In this document: positions 33,177 through 42,894 of the stretch, piece after piece | Numbering within the stretch: position 1 is the first letter of the stretch | How the letters are laid out: each line of letters begins with the position of its first letter | Source of the DNA: Paenibacillus mellifer | Lineage (GTDB): Bacteria > Bacillota > Bacilli > Paenibacillales > Paenibacillaceae | NCBI RefSeq assembly: GCF_023195895.1 | Contig: NZ_JALPRK010000001.1 | Span: 496,001 to 560,000, forward strand | Direction: 5' to 3' | Length of the DNA: 64,000 bases | Notes under the pieces: generated by a model | The model's input: only the letters and a program-made list of their open reading frames with translations | Told to the model about the DNA's origin: nothing | The model's database searches: none | Position numbers and translations under genes: made by a program

Positions 33177-34112
33177 CTAAATCCAATCCCTCTTGCGGAA
33201 AATATAAAACATCCCTAAACCCAAGGCAAGCATGATGCCGAGGACGATAAAGTAGCCGTATTGCGAATGCAGCTCCGGCATATGATCGAAGTTCATGCCG
33301 TAGATGCCGGTAATCAGGGTCAGCGGGATGAAGATGGTTGTAATCGCGGTAAATACGCGCATGATTTCGTTGGCGCGGTTAGCGATGGCGGCCTGGTAGG
33401 CCTCGCGTAAGTTGCCCACGAGCTCGCGGAACGTATCGAAGTTCTCGGAGATCTTCACGGCGTTTTCGTAAATGTCGCTGAAATATTTCTGCAGCTGGTC
33501 GTCGATCAGCCGGAGATCTTTCTTGTTCAGGATGTTGATGACTTCTTTCTGCGGCCCAAGTACCTTCTTCAGCCACAGAATTTCGCTTCGCAGCCCGATG
33601 ATTTCGTTCAGATGCGAACGTTTGGTATGCATCAGGATATCTTCTTCCAGCTTCTCGATCTTTACTTCGATCCGGTCGCCGACAGTAAAGTAGTTATCGA
33701 CCACGAGGTCGACCAGCAGGTACAGGAACCGGTCGGGCTCACTGACTTCCTGCTCCCACAGGATTGGCTTCACCGCGCGAAGCTCGTTGATTTTCTGCTT
33801 AGTAACCGTAATGATATAATGCCGTCCCAAAAACAGGTTTAACGCGCGTAGAAAAATTTCTTCATCATCATACCGTATGCTGTTCACAACAATAAAATAG
33901 TGGTTATCGTAGGTTTCAATCTTTGGACGTTGTTCTTCTTCGCTCAAGCAGTCCTCTACGGCCAAATCATGCAGCGAAAATAAAGGCTGCAGCAGAGCGA
34001 GATCATCAACGTCGGCATCGATCCAGTAGAAGCCTTCTTCTGGAGCGGTGGTCGTCAGTTCCACATCTTCTACAGGGGTAAATACGCCGGCTTGGACATG
34101 ACGGATTTTCAT
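33177..34112 (-). CDS. corA: Magnesium/cobalt transporter CorA
   Basis: A 311-residue pentameric Mg2+ channel. The large N-terminal cytosolic funnel contains DLAVEDCLSEEEQRPKIETYDNHYFIVV, then the long pore helix. Two C-terminal transmembrane helices follow (AITTIFIPLTLITGIYGMNF and YFIVLGIMLALGLGMFYIF) with the signature GMN after the first, and a basic end RKRDWI. The ATG follows AAAGGGAG. It is preceded by a ~290-nt leader with strong secondary structure and its own promoter. Confidence 0.95.
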   Translation of the reverse strand: MKIRHVQAGVFTPVEDVELTTTAPEEGFYWIDADVDDLALLQPLFSLHDLAVEDCLSEEEQRPKIETYDNHYFIVVNSIRYDDEEIFLRALNLFLGRHYIITVTKQKINELRAVKPILWEQEVSEPDRFLYLLVDLVVDNYFTVGDRIEVKIEKLEEDILMHTKRSHLNEIIGLRSEILWLKKVLGPQKEVINILNKKDLRLIDDQLQKYFSDIYENAVKISENFDTFRELVGNLREAYQAAIANRANEIMRVFTAITTIFIPLTLITGIYGMNFDHMPELHSQYGYFIVLGIMLALGLGMFYIFRKRDWI

Positions 34113-34405
34113 AAGCTTTCACTCCCTTTCCCCGGGCCTGCCGGCCTGGGATGCTCTTGGTTGAAGCATAGGAAAGGGACCAACCGTCGCTTGCCCGGAA
34201 CGATGAAAAAGGCGTTTATGCAAACACCGGGAAAAGAAAGTGCCCTAAGCGTTCCGCAGGCACCCAGCGGGTTGGTTTCCTATGCGATTGGTATTCCTGG
34301 GTTGTCCTCTGCGGACTCGGGTCGCCTTCCATTCTCGGTTTCACCTCGCTATTTTCAGGTTGTTTGAACATTCGTCAAACCCTAGGGCCGTCTGGGCCTA
34401 AAGGC
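34113..34405 (-). promoter_or_regulatory. Structured 5' leader of corA, class unassigned
   Basis: Read on the minus strand, the leader contains a long-range stem between 34265-34277 (GCATAGGAAACCAACC) and its complement near 34165-34185 (GGTTGGTCCCTTTCCTATGC). Nested inside is CGGAACG/CGTTCCG with flanking TGCC/GGCA pairing. Smaller hairpins lie 5' of it (GTTTGA/TCAAAC; GTCC/GGAC). I tried to match it to the M-box and the ydaO classes and could not. A metal-responsive or other cis RNA is plausible, but unproven. Confidence 0.5.
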
Positions 34406-34411
34406 ACTTGT

Positions 34412-34445
34412 CTAGTATAACGCCAGCGAATGAAATGTTTCAACC
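34412..34445 (-). promoter_or_regulatory. Sigma-A promoter of corA
   Basis: On the minus strand, TTGAAA, 18 bp, TATACT. Transcription would start near 34405, giving the ~290-nt leader. Confidence 0.65.
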
Positions 34446-34601
34446 CAAAAGTATACTATGTGAGCCGGATCAAAGCGGTCCATGAACATTCGTGTGATTT
34501 TTCTCGCAGGTTCTTGACGGAATACCGCCAAATCCTTTAAAGTGAATGTCAAGGAGTAGGCGCAACGCCGAGGTCCTTAACCTAACTAAATATAGCGAAA
34601 T

Positions 34602-34790
34602 CTTATCAAGAGCAGGTGGAGGGACTAGCCCGATGATACCCGGCAACCGGCGATTTTCCAAGAGAATCGCAGCGGTGCTAATTCTTGCAGAACCGTCAGC
34701 TTCGAACGCTGAGCGGCTTCTGAGAGATGAGAGAGGCGCATACCGGATACGTAATGACCTTTCTCCCCGTGAGAGAGGTCATTCTGTTTA
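34602..34790 (+). promoter_or_regulatory. SAM-I riboswitch (S-box) with terminator
   Basis: Canonical S-box blocks are visible: CTTATCAAGAGCAGGTGGAG, GGGACTAGCCCGATGA, CCCGGCAACC, GGTGCTAATTC and GAGAGATGAGAG. The terminator (AATGACCTTTCTC / GAGAGAGGTCATT) follows at 34752-34790. High S-adenosylmethionine would terminate transcription before metA. Confidence 0.96.
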
Positions 34791-34852
34791 AATGGCCCCT
34801 CAAAGGGATGTAGATTTAAGGATAACGCTACGATAAAAAGGAGTGAAACCAC

Positions 34853-35788
34853 ATGCCGATCAAAGTACCGGATCATTTGCCGGCTAAGGATGTGCTGGCC
34901 AGTGAAAACATCTTTGTCATGGACGAAAGCCGCGCTTATCATCAGGACATCCGTCCGCTGCGGATTGCCATTCTCAACCTGATGCCTACCAAGGAAACAA
35001 CAGAATCGCAAATCCTTCGTTTACTTGGAAATACGCCGCTCCAGGTTGAAATCGTCCTGCTCCACCCTAGTTCCCATACCTCGAAGAACACGCCAGCGGA
35101 GCATTTAGAAATGTTCTACAAAACGTTCGACGAGATCCGGAACCGCCGCTTTGACGGCATGATCGTGACCGGAGCACCGGTGGAACAGCTAGACTTCGAA
35201 GACGTAAATTATTGGGATGAGCTGAAGGAAATCTTCGAGTGGACCAAAACCCATGTCACTTCGACCATGCATATCTGTTGGGGCTCGCAGGCAGGCTTAT
35301 ACTACCATTACGGGGTTCGCAAAGTACCGCTCGCGAAAAAATGCTTTGGCGTATTCTCCCACACGGTAAACGATCCGAAGGTGCAGCTTCTGCGAGGGTT
35401 TGATGAAGTGTTCCAGGTGCCACATTCCCGCCATACCGACGTGGAGCGGTCGGACATCGATCGGGTGCCAGAGCTGCAAATTCTGGCGGAATCGGACGAA
35501 GCCGGAATTTATTTGGTGGCCACTCGGGACGGTAAACATATTTTCGTAACCGGCCATTCGGAATACGATCCGGAATCGTTGAAATGGGAATATGATCGGG
35601 ACGTTGCCAAAGGCATGGAAATCGAGTTGCCGGTGAATTACTATCCGAATGACGATCCGACCCGAACGCCGCGTTCTTCCTGGCGGGCCCATGCAAACTT
35701 ATTATTTTCCAATTGGCTAAACTACTATGTGTACCAAGAAACGCCGTACGATATCGATCAAACGGCTGATTTTGTATATGAGATCTAA
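34853..35788 (+). CDS. metA: Homoserine O-acetyltransferase (MetA family)
   Basis: A 311-residue cytosolic enzyme that activates homoserine for methionine synthesis. It has the MetA core [20 protein letters not shown], catalytic Cys142 in [12 protein letters not shown] and a later HSRHTDVER. Residue 111 is Glu ([13 protein letters not shown]); in this family Glu at 111 is known to favour acetyl-CoA over succinyl-CoA, so the product is probably O-acetylhomoserine even though many databases call it a succinyltransferase. AAGGAG precedes the ATG. First gene of the S-box metA-metI-metC operon. Confidence 0.95.
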   Translation: MPIKVPDHLPAKDVLASENIFVMDESRAYHQDIRPLRIAILNLMPTKETTESQILRLLGNTPLQVEIVLLHPSSHTSKNTPAEHLEMFYKTFDEIRNRRFDGMIVTGAPVEQLDFEDVNYWDELKEIFEWTKTHVTSTMHICWGSQAGLYYHYGVRKVPLAKKCFGVFSHTVNDPKVQLLRGFDEVFQVPHSRHTDVERSDIDRVPELQILAESDEAGIYLVATRDGKHIFVTGHSEYDPESLKWEYDRDVAKGMEIELPVNYYPNDDPTRTPRSSWRAHANLLFSNWLNYYVYQETPYDIDQTADFVYEI

Positions 35789-35804
35789 AGTGGAGGGATT
35801 GCAG

Positions 35805-36995
35805 GTGGGGGAGCAGAACAAGGAATGGCGCATTGAGAGCAGGTTGGCGCAAATTGGATCGATCGAGGAGCCGGTTACTGGCGCGGTAAACTACCCGATT
35901 TATCAAGCAACTGCGTTTCGTCACCCGCGTCTTGGGCAAAGCACGGGGTTTGATTACGCTCGAACGAAGAGCCCTACCCGCAAGGTGCTGGAAGACGCGG
36001 CGGCGGCCCTGGAATCCGGGGATGCCGGGTTTGCCTGTAGCTCCGGGATGGCGGCGCTGCAGACCGTGTTTACGTTGTTTTCGCAAGGGGATCACCTCAT
36101 CGTGTCGTTGGATCTCTATGGGGGGACCTATCGCTTGCTGGAACGAATCATGTCCAAGTATGGCGTAACCGCCTCTTACGTAGATACGAATGATTTGGAT
36201 GGGTTGGAACAAGCGCGTCAGACCAATACGAAAGCGGTGATCATCGAAACGCCAACCAATCCGCTGATGATGATCACCGATCTTGAAGCCGTATCGAAAT
36301 GGGCGCGTACCCACGGGTTGCTAACGGTTGTTGATAATACGCTGATGACCCCGTATTTTCAGCGGCCGATCGAGCTTGGCGCGGATATCGTTGTGCACAG
36401 TGCAACGAAATACATGGGCGGCCATAACGATGTCTTGGCTGGACTGATCGTCACCAAGGGCGAGGAGCTGTCGCAGGAGATGGCGATTTTGCACAACTCG
36501 ATTGGTGCGGTATTAAGCCCCTCCGATTCCTACCAACTGATGCGCGGGATGAAGACATTGGCGTTACGGATGGAACGGCATGAGAGCAATGCGCTGGCCA
36601 TCGCGAAATTCCTGCAGTCGCATCCACAGGTAGCGGAAGTGTTCCATCCCGGCTTGGAGGATCATCCAGGGTACGCGACGCAACGGAAGCAATCGAGTGG
36701 GAACACAGGAATCTTCGCTTTTAAGGTCACCGATGCCCGTTATGTGGAGCCGGTGCTGCGTCATCTGAATCTGATCGCGTTCGCTGAAAGTCTTGGCGGT
36801 GTGGAGTCGCTCATGACGTATCCGGCGGTGCAGACGCATGCGGACATTCCTGAGGAGATCCGAAAAGCGGTAGGCGTGGACGACCGGTTGCTGCGGTTCT
36901 CTGTGGGCATCGAGCATATCGATGATCTAATTGCCGACTTAAGTGGAGCATTGGAAGCGGCGCGGCAGGAAGTCGAAGGGGGACAAGGCGCATGA
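35805..36995 (+). CDS. metI: Cystathionine gamma-synthase / O-acetylhomoserine thiolyase
   Basis: A 396-residue PLP enzyme of the Cys/Met metabolism family. Motifs: NYPIYQATAFRHP, the PLP-phosphate site ACSSGMAALQTV, VDNTLMTPYFQRP, and the Schiff-base Lys in VVHSATKYMGGHNDVLAG. It condenses acetylhomoserine with cysteine (or sulfide). An open frame reaches back to 35727 inside metA, but GGAGGG precedes the GTG at 35805. It overlaps metC by 4 bp (ATGA). Confidence 0.93.
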   Translation: MGEQNKEWRIESRLAQIGSIEEPVTGAVNYPIYQATAFRHPRLGQSTGFDYARTKSPTRKVLEDAAAALESGDAGFACSSGMAALQTVFTLFSQGDHLIVSLDLYGGTYRLLERIMSKYGVTASYVDTNDLDGLEQARQTNTKAVIIETPTNPLMMITDLEAVSKWARTHGLLTVVDNTLMTPYFQRPIELGADIVVHSATKYMGGHNDVLAGLIVTKGEELSQEMAILHNSIGAVLSPSDSYQLMRGMKTLALRMERHESNALAIAKFLQSHPQVAEVFHPGLEDHPGYATQRKQSSGNTGIFAFKVTDARYVEPVLRHLNLIAFAESLGGVESLMTYPAVQTHADIPEEIRKAVGVDDRLLRFSVGIEHIDDLIADLSGALEAARQEVEGGQGA

Positions 36996-38155
36996 GCGGA
37001 CAGGAGAAACGGGAAACCAAATTTGAAACGAAGCTGATCCATTTCGGCGGCGAGGTGGACGAGGCGACGGGCGCATCCAGCGTACCGATTTATCAGGCGT
37101 CGACGTTCCATCATCACGATATTTTTAATCCGCCGCAGCATGATTACAGCCGTTCCGGCAATCCGACGCGGCAAGCGCTTGAGGATTATATTGCCGTACT
37201 GGAAGGCGGAGTGCAGGGCTTTGCTTTCGCGAGTGGGATGGCGGCCATTTCAACGACGCTGATGCTGCTCTCGGCCGGCGATCATATTATCGTGACGGAA
37301 GACGTGTACGGGGGTACATACCGATTGCTGTCGAATATCTTGACTCGAATGAATATCGAGACAACGTTTGTAGACATGACGCAGCCGGAGTTGGTGAAGG
37401 CCGCGTTAAAAGCCAATACGAAAGCTGTTTATATGGAGACGCCGTCCAACCCAACGCTAAAAATCACCGACATCGCGGAAATCTCCGCCTGGGCGCGGGA
37501 TAAGGGATTGCTCAGCATCGTGGACAATACGTTCATGACGCCGTATTATCAGCGGCCGATCGAGCTTGGGACGGATATCGTCCTGCATAGCGCAACCAAA
37601 TTCCTTGGCGGTCATAGCGACGTGCTGGCCGGTTTGGCGGTAGCGCGGACGGACGAATTGGCCCGTCAGCTGAAATACGTGCAGAACGGACTGGGCACTG
37701 TCCTCGGCGCGCAGGATTCGTGGCTGCTGATGCGCGGTATGAAAACGCTGGGCGCTCGGATGGCGCATAGCGAGATCAGCGCGCGTAAGCTGGCCGATTG
37801 GCTGAGCCGCCGCGGCGATATCGACGCGGTGTTTTACCCCGGCCTAGCGAACCATCCGGGCCGCGAGGTGCAGGAGAAGCAATCGACCGGCTATGGCGCG
37901 GTCGTCTCCTTCGACGTCGGCTCGGGCGAGCGGGCGAAGCGTCTGCTGAATCTCGTGAAGCTGCCGCTCGTCGCGGTTAGCTTGGGCGCAGTGGAGAGCA
38001 TCCTCTCCTATCCGCCGATGATGTCGCACGCCTCGATGCCGCCGGAGGTTCGCGCGGAGCGGGGCATTACCGACGGTCTGCTGCGTTTCTCCGTCGGGCT
38101 TGAGGACATCGACGATTTGCTCGCCGATCTGGACGAGGCGCTTCGGAATAGTTAA
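36992..38155 (+). CDS. metC: Cystathionine beta-lyase
   Basis: A 387-residue PLP enzyme, paralogous to the upstream gene: SVPIYQASTFHHH, AFASGMAAISTT, VDNTFMTPYYQRP and Lys in VLHSATKFLGGHSDVLAG. The pairing with MetI in one operon, as in Bacillus metIC, supports beta-lyase activity making homocysteine. Translational coupling to metI through an ATGA overlap. A terminator follows. Confidence 0.92.
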   Translation: MSGQEKRETKFETKLIHFGGEVDEATGASSVPIYQASTFHHHDIFNPPQHDYSRSGNPTRQALEDYIAVLEGGVQGFAFASGMAAISTTLMLLSAGDHIIVTEDVYGGTYRLLSNILTRMNIETTFVDMTQPELVKAALKANTKAVYMETPSNPTLKITDIAEISAWARDKGLLSIVDNTFMTPYYQRPIELGTDIVLHSATKFLGGHSDVLAGLAVARTDELARQLKYVQNGLGTVLGAQDSWLLMRGMKTLGARMAHSEISARKLADWLSRRGDIDAVFYPGLANHPGREVQEKQSTGYGAVVSFDVGSGERAKRLLNLVKLPLVAVSLGAVESILSYPPMMSHASMPPEVRAERGITDGLLRFSVGLEDIDDLLADLDEALRNS

Positions 38156-38175
38156 TGGTTTCTATCTGCATAAAC

Positions 38176-38201
38176 TTGGGCCGCGTTTGCGGCCCTTTGT
38201 C
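38176..38201 (+). terminator. Terminator of the met operon
   Basis: GGGCCGC / GCGGCCC with loop GTTT, then TTTGT. Confidence 0.8.
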
Positions 38202-38318
38202 ATTTGTACCTGCAAATCGGGTGCTGTTTTTCTGGGCGTACCTGTGTTACGATTGAATTATCATTTCAATTTTCAGGTATTCTCGGTATTCATTTATTGT
38301 TCTAAGGAGGCAGTGAAC

Positions 38319-39455
38319 ATGACTGCAATCGACGATATATTAAACAAAGCGCTGCAGGGCGGGCGTCTGGATCTGGAAGATACCATTCGGCTGTATGAGT
38401 CCGATGAAGTCGAGAAGATGGGGCATACCGCTAACATCCTGATGGAGCGCAAGCATCCCGAACCGATTACGACGTTCGTTATCGGACGGAACATTAACTA
38501 TACGAACGTATGCGACGTATACTGCCGGTTTTGTGCGTTTTATCGCCGGCCGGGCTCGGAGGAAGGATATGTGCTTCCGGATGAGTTGATTTTTCAGAAA
38601 ATCCAGGAAACGATCGATGTCGGCGGCACAGAAATCTTGATGCAGGGCGGAACGAACCCGAACCTGCCATTTAGCTATTATACGAATCTACTTAAAGCGA
38701 TCAAACAGCGGTTCCCTGACATTACGATGCACTCGTTTTCTCCTGCGGAGATTATGAAAATGAAGGAAGTATCGGAAGGACTTTCGCTGGAGGAAGTGGT
38801 GCGCGAAATTCATGCGGCGGGCCTCGATTCGCTGCCTGGCGGCGGAGCGGAGATTCTAGACGACCGGACGCGCCGGAAAATCAGCCGCCTGAAAGGCTCC
38901 TGGAGAGACTGGATGGATGTTATGCAAACTGCGCATAAAATCGGCATGAACACGACGGCCACGATGGTTATCGGGTTCGGCGAATCGATGGAAGAGCGGG
39001 CGTTGCATTTGCTGCGCGTCCGTGAAGCGCAAGATGAATGCATCCAAAACGGCTATGCATCGGAAGGCTTCCTGGCCTTCATTCCATGGACCTTCCAGCC
39101 GGATAACACGAATCTGAAAGCGGAACGCCAGACCCCGGAATCTTATCTGAAAACGGTGGCGATCAGCCGAATCGTGTTGGATAACATCAAGAACCTGCAA
39201 TCCTCCTGGGTGACGATGGGGCCGGAAGTCGGCAAGTTATCGCTGCAGTACGGCTGTAACGACTTCGGCAGCACGATGATCGAGGAGAATGTCGTATCGT
39301 CCGCCGGGGCAACGCATAAAGTCAATATAGAATCGATTCTGTCCATCATTCGTGCGGCGGGGAAAATCCCGGCCCAGCGCAATACGAAATACGAAATTTT
39401 GCGTGTCTTCGACGGAGAAGCAACGATCGAACGCGATTTTATTATGCAAAACTAA
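38319..39455 (+). CDS. mqnC: Cyclic dehypoxanthine futalosine synthase (radical SAM)
   Basis: A 378-residue radical SAM enzyme of the futalosine route to menaquinone. The cluster motif is C65-DVY-C69-RF-C72 within NYTNVCDVYCRFCAFYRRPG, with later GGTEILMQGGTNPNLPFSYY, HSFSPAEI and ATMVIGFGE. The full length and the C-terminal SSWVTMGPEVGKLSLQYGCNDFGSTMIEENVVS match MqnC closely. AAGGAGG lies 9 nt before the ATG; an open frame upstream overlaps metC. No other mqn genes are visible here. Confidence 0.93.
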   Translation: MTAIDDILNKALQGGRLDLEDTIRLYESDEVEKMGHTANILMERKHPEPITTFVIGRNINYTNVCDVYCRFCAFYRRPGSEEGYVLPDELIFQKIQETIDVGGTEILMQGGTNPNLPFSYYTNLLKAIKQRFPDITMHSFSPAEIMKMKEVSEGLSLEEVVREIHAAGLDSLPGGGAEILDDRTRRKISRLKGSWRDWMDVMQTAHKIGMNTTATMVIGFGESMEERALHLLRVREAQDECIQNGYASEGFLAFIPWTFQPDNTNLKAERQTPESYLKTVAISRIVLDNIKNLQSSWVTMGPEVGKLSLQYGCNDFGSTMIEENVVSSAGATHKVNIESILSIIRAAGKIPAQRNTKYEILRVFDGEATIERDFIMQN

Positions 39456-39574
39456 CAGGGTGTAGCAGCTGACAATTTACTGGAAGAGCTACCTTTCATT
39501 CCATGAACCGTTTCCGTATATCCGTTTCCTTCCCGCCATATACTTGGAGAAGGAAGCGGAAGGGGGCCAGGTTC

Positions 39575-40483
39575 ATGGATTTTTTTACCGTACGCGTTAA
39601 TTGCGGTTCCGCCGAATCGGAGGAACGGTTCAAAAACCTGATACAAGATGCCGTTAACAGCTTACATAACCGCGAGGTTCAGCTTACATTTCAAGCGGCT
39701 GAGGGCGAGATGCTGGAGGCTGTGGTGATCGGCCGGCCGGATGAGGACGGCGGACAAGATTACCCGGAACAACTGATCGACTTATTATCGCTCGGAATCG
39801 CGGAATACCTGATAGGTGTGAAGGAAGAAGAGCTAGCTGCTCGAGTGATGAAACGGGATTACAGCTTCGAATCCCGGGATGAAGCGTTGCAGGTCCAACA
39901 GATGGTGAACCGGATGTTGGCGGAAGACACGGAAACCGGAAGCTCCCGAGAGGAACGAAGAACGTTGATCCAAGAGGCGCTTCGCGAGTATTTGCAGGCT
40001 TCTTCCGATCTTCATCTGGATGGATTCGCCCTGTTTCGCTTAAAGACATATGAGGACAAGCTGCGGGAAATTGTGGATTTTGCCGTGGACGAATACTTGC
40101 TTGATAAGCAATATGAGGAGTTTATTGGGCTGCTGCAGTATTTCGTGTATTTTCAAGAGCCCTTGACGCCGTTGGTTCACTTGATGCATAAACACGGCCA
40201 TGAATTCGCGATCTTGAACGAGCAATTTACGCCGGTCCACGTACCGGCTTCGGGCGGGGTCGTTGCCCGGATTGCCGACCAGGAAATGCAGATGGAAGAC
40301 GTGATCGTTAGCACCTTGATCTCCTTGTCCCCGGATAAGATCCTGATTCATACTCAGGACCCGGATGCTCAGGTGATTACGACTATCTCGCGGATTTTTG
40401 GAGAGCGGGTGGAAATCTGTTTGCTTTGTCCTCATTGCAAGCTGTTCCATCAAGAATATCGCCGCCTGGATCAAGGCAGATAA
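39575..40483 (+). CDS. ytxC: Putative sporulation protein YtxC
   Basis: A 302-residue protein of the YtxC family, named for its position and phylogenetic link to sporulation; molecular function unknown. Features: N-terminal alpha/beta part (FTVRVNCGSAESEERFKNLI), a helical middle with FALFRLKTYEDKLREIVDFAVDEYLLDKQYEEFIGLLQYFV and a C-terminal RNase-like end with CLLCPHCKLFHQEY. AAGGGGG precedes the ATG at 39575; an upstream in-frame ATG at 39503 has no ribosome site. Its place just before thrS is the same as in Bacillus. Confidence 0.9.
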   Translation: MDFFTVRVNCGSAESEERFKNLIQDAVNSLHNREVQLTFQAAEGEMLEAVVIGRPDEDGGQDYPEQLIDLLSLGIAEYLIGVKEEELAARVMKRDYSFESRDEALQVQQMVNRMLAEDTETGSSREERRTLIQEALREYLQASSDLHLDGFALFRLKTYEDKLREIVDFAVDEYLLDKQYEEFIGLLQYFVYFQEPLTPLVHLMHKHGHEFAILNEQFTPVHVPASGGVVARIADQEMQMEDVIVSTLISLSPDKILIHTQDPDAQVITTISRIFGERVEICLLCPHCKLFHQEYRRLDQGR

Positions 40484-40495
40484 GATATGGGTTCC

Positions 40496-40524
40496 TTGAC
40501 GGCTCGAAAAGTTAGCATTATAAT
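40496..40524 (+). promoter_or_regulatory. Sigma-A promoter of thrS
   Basis: TTGACG, 17 bp, TATAAT. Transcription would start near 40531, feeding the T-box leader. Confidence 0.8.
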
Positions 40525-40530
40525 AACTTG

Positions 40531-40857
40531 CAAGTATTAGGATCATGATTAGCTTCGTGATCAAAAGCTGATTATTGAACAACTTTAATAGCGTTGACAA
40601 AGACATGAGCCAGAGGGCTTGAACGGTACAGAGAAAGGGAACTTGGCTGGAATTCCCTTCGGTTTCGCTTTTGGTTTACCCCTTTGTAGCTGTATTCCCG
40701 AACCTTCACGAAGTAGGGATTACCGGTTCATTCCCGTTACTGAATGCCGAATTAAGGACCGTTTCCGAGGTATATTCCATTGGGTACTGAAGAACGGTCG
40801 AATGAGGGTGGAACCACGGGTATAACGCTCGTCCCTTTCCGGGACGGGCGTTTTTTG
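40531..40857 (+). promoter_or_regulatory. T-box leader (Thr) controlling thrS
   Basis: T-box AGGGTGGAACCACGGG at 40805-40820, followed by the terminator ACGCTCGTCCC / GGGACGGGCGT and six T (40825-40856). The upstream ~270 nt are structured. Several ACC triplets could be the Thr specifier; I could not decide which sits in the specifier loop. Confidence 0.92.
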
Positions 40858-40910
40858 ATTTGTCCGCTCCGGTAAATCCAACAACATTTTAGAATAGGGA
40901 GGAACAAAAG

Positions 40911-42848
40911 GTGGCAGTATCTGTTATTTTGCCGGACGGTTCGGTTCGGGAGTATGCGGAAGGTAACAGTTTGGAGGATGTGGCGGCTTCGATCAGCAGT
41001 GGTTTGCGTAAAAACGCGCTTGCCGGGAAGATCAACGGCGTGACGGTTGATTTGAATACGAGGTTGGTGGACGGCGCCAAGGTAGAGATTATTACGGGGG
41101 ATTCGCAGGACGGTCTGGAAATTATGCGTCACAGCAGCGCCCACTTGATGGCTCAGGCGGTGAAACGCTTGTATGGCAACAAGGAAGTGAAGCTCGGGAT
41201 CGGTCCGGTCATCGAAGACGGGTTCTACTATGACATGGACCTGGAGCATCCGCTCAATCCGGAAGATCTGCAAAAAATCGAAAAAGAAATGGAACGTATC
41301 ATCGGTGAAAACCTGCCGATTACGCGTCGGGAAGTAAGCCGCGAGGAAGCGGTGGCGATCTTTACCGAGCTGGGCGATCCGTACAAGCTGGAGCTCATTC
41401 GTGATCTGCCGGAAGACAGCGTCATTTCGATTTACGATCAAGGTGAATTTTTCGATTTGTGCCGTGGGCCGCATGTGCCATCGACCGGGAAGATGAAAGT
41501 ATTTAAACTCTTGAACGTGGCTGGCGCTTACTGGCGCGGTAATAGCAACAACAAAATGCTGCAGCGGATTTACGGCACGGCGTTTATGAAGAAAGCCGAG
41601 CTGGATGAGCATCTCCATATGCTGGAAGAGGCCAAGAAACGGGACCATCGTAAGCTGGGTAAAGAACTGAATATTTTCACATTCAATAACCTGGTGGGTC
41701 AAGGTCTGCCGATCTGGTTGCCGAAGGGAGCTACGGTTCGCCGGACACTCGAGCGTTATATCGTGGATATCGAGGAACGTTTGGGTTATCAACATGTGTA
41801 CACGCCGGTGCTTGGTAATGTGGATTTGTATAAAACGTCCGGACACTGGGAGCATTACCAGGAGGATATGTTCCCGAAAATGGCCATCGATACGGAAGAA
41901 TTCGTACTCCGTCCGATGAACTGTCCGCACCATATGATGGTGTATAAGAGTGACATGCGCAGCTATCGGGATCTGCCGATCCGAATCGCTGAGCTTGGGA
42001 TGCAACATCGCTACGAAATGTCCGGCGCTTTGACCGGGTTGCATCGTGTGCGCTCGATGACGCTGAATGACGCGCATATTTTTTGTCGTCTAGATCAAAT
42101 TAAGAGTGAGTTCTCCCGGGTGCTCGACCTGATCAAGCAGGTCTATAACGACTTTGGGATCCATGAATACCGTTTCCGGTTGTCTTACCGGGATCCGCAG
42201 GATACCGAGAAATACTTCCAGAACGATGAGATGTGGAACACGGCGCAACGGATGCTCCGCGAAGTAGTAGAGGAAGCGGGTCTGCCGTTCTTCGAAGCGG
42301 AAGGCGAAGCGGCGTTCTACGGTCCGAAGCTTGACGTGCAGATCAAAACGGCGCTTGGCAAAGAAGAAACGTTGTCCACCGTGCAAATCGACTTCTTGCT
42401 GCCGGAACGTTTCGAGCTGGAATACGTAGGCGACGACGGCGCTAAACACCGTCCGGTCGTGCTGCACCGCGGGATCCTCGGCACGATGGAACGCTTCACG
42501 GCCTTCTTGCTCGAGAACTTTGCCGGTAACTTGCCGCTCTGGCTCGCTCCGGTTCAAGCGAAGGTTATTCCGGTCTCCGGTAACTTTGATGATTACGCGC
42601 GTCAGGTGGAAGACAAGCTGCGCGCTGCTGGTATCCGCGCGGAGAGCGATCTTCGGAACGAGAAGCTCGGTTATAAAATTCGCGAAGCTCAGCTCGAGAA
42701 GCTGCCGTACATGTTCGTCGTTGGCGAAAGCGAGCAAAGCGCAGGTACTGTCTCCGTGCGTAAGCGCGGCGAAGGTGATCTTGGTGCTCGAGCGGTGGAT
42801 GAAGTTGTCGCTCAGCTGCAGGAAGCCATTCGCAACCACGTGATTTAA
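40911..42848 (+). CDS. thrS: Threonyl-tRNA synthetase
   Basis: A 645-residue enzyme. Order: TGS domain ([23 protein letters not shown]), editing domain with [17 protein letters not shown] and [14 protein letters not shown], class II catalytic core with zinc ligands in [14 protein letters not shown] and motif 3 [18 protein letters not shown], and a C-terminal anticodon domain ([19 protein letters not shown]). GTG start after GGGAGGAAC. Controlled by the Thr T-box. Confidence 0.98.
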   Translation: MAVSVILPDGSVREYAEGNSLEDVAASISSGLRKNALAGKINGVTVDLNTRLVDGAKVEIITGDSQDGLEIMRHSSAHLMAQAVKRLYGNKEVKLGIGPVIEDGFYYDMDLEHPLNPEDLQKIEKEMERIIGENLPITRREVSREEAVAIFTELGDPYKLELIRDLPEDSVISIYDQGEFFDLCRGPHVPSTGKMKVFKLLNVAGAYWRGNSNNKMLQRIYGTAFMKKAELDEHLHMLEEAKKRDHRKLGKELNIFTFNNLVGQGLPIWLPKGATVRRTLERYIVDIEERLGYQHVYTPVLGNVDLYKTSGHWEHYQEDMFPKMAIDTEEFVLRPMNCPHHMMVYKSDMRSYRDLPIRIAELGMQHRYEMSGALTGLHRVRSMTLNDAHIFCRLDQIKSEFSRVLDLIKQVYNDFGIHEYRFRLSYRDPQDTEKYFQNDEMWNTAQRMLREVVEEAGLPFFEAEGEAAFYGPKLDVQIKTALGKEETLSTVQIDFLLPERFELEYVGDDGAKHRPVVLHRGILGTMERFTAFLLENFAGNLPLWLAPVQAKVIPVSGNFDDYARQVEDKLRAAGIRAESDLRNEKLGYKIREAQLEKLPYMFVVGESEQSAGTVSVRKRGEGDLGARAVDEVVAQLQEAIRNHVI

Positions 42849-42894
42849 CTCGCATGCTTGCTTGCTTCGCTAGCCCGTGACTCACAGCGGAGCA

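Noticed and set aside
34113..34405. M-box (Mg2+) or ydaO (c-di-AMP) riboswitch upstream of corA
   Set aside because: I looked for the conserved blocks of both. A few words look similar (CCTATGC; GACCCGAGTCCG), but block order and the core motifs are missing, so I report only a structured leader of unknown class.
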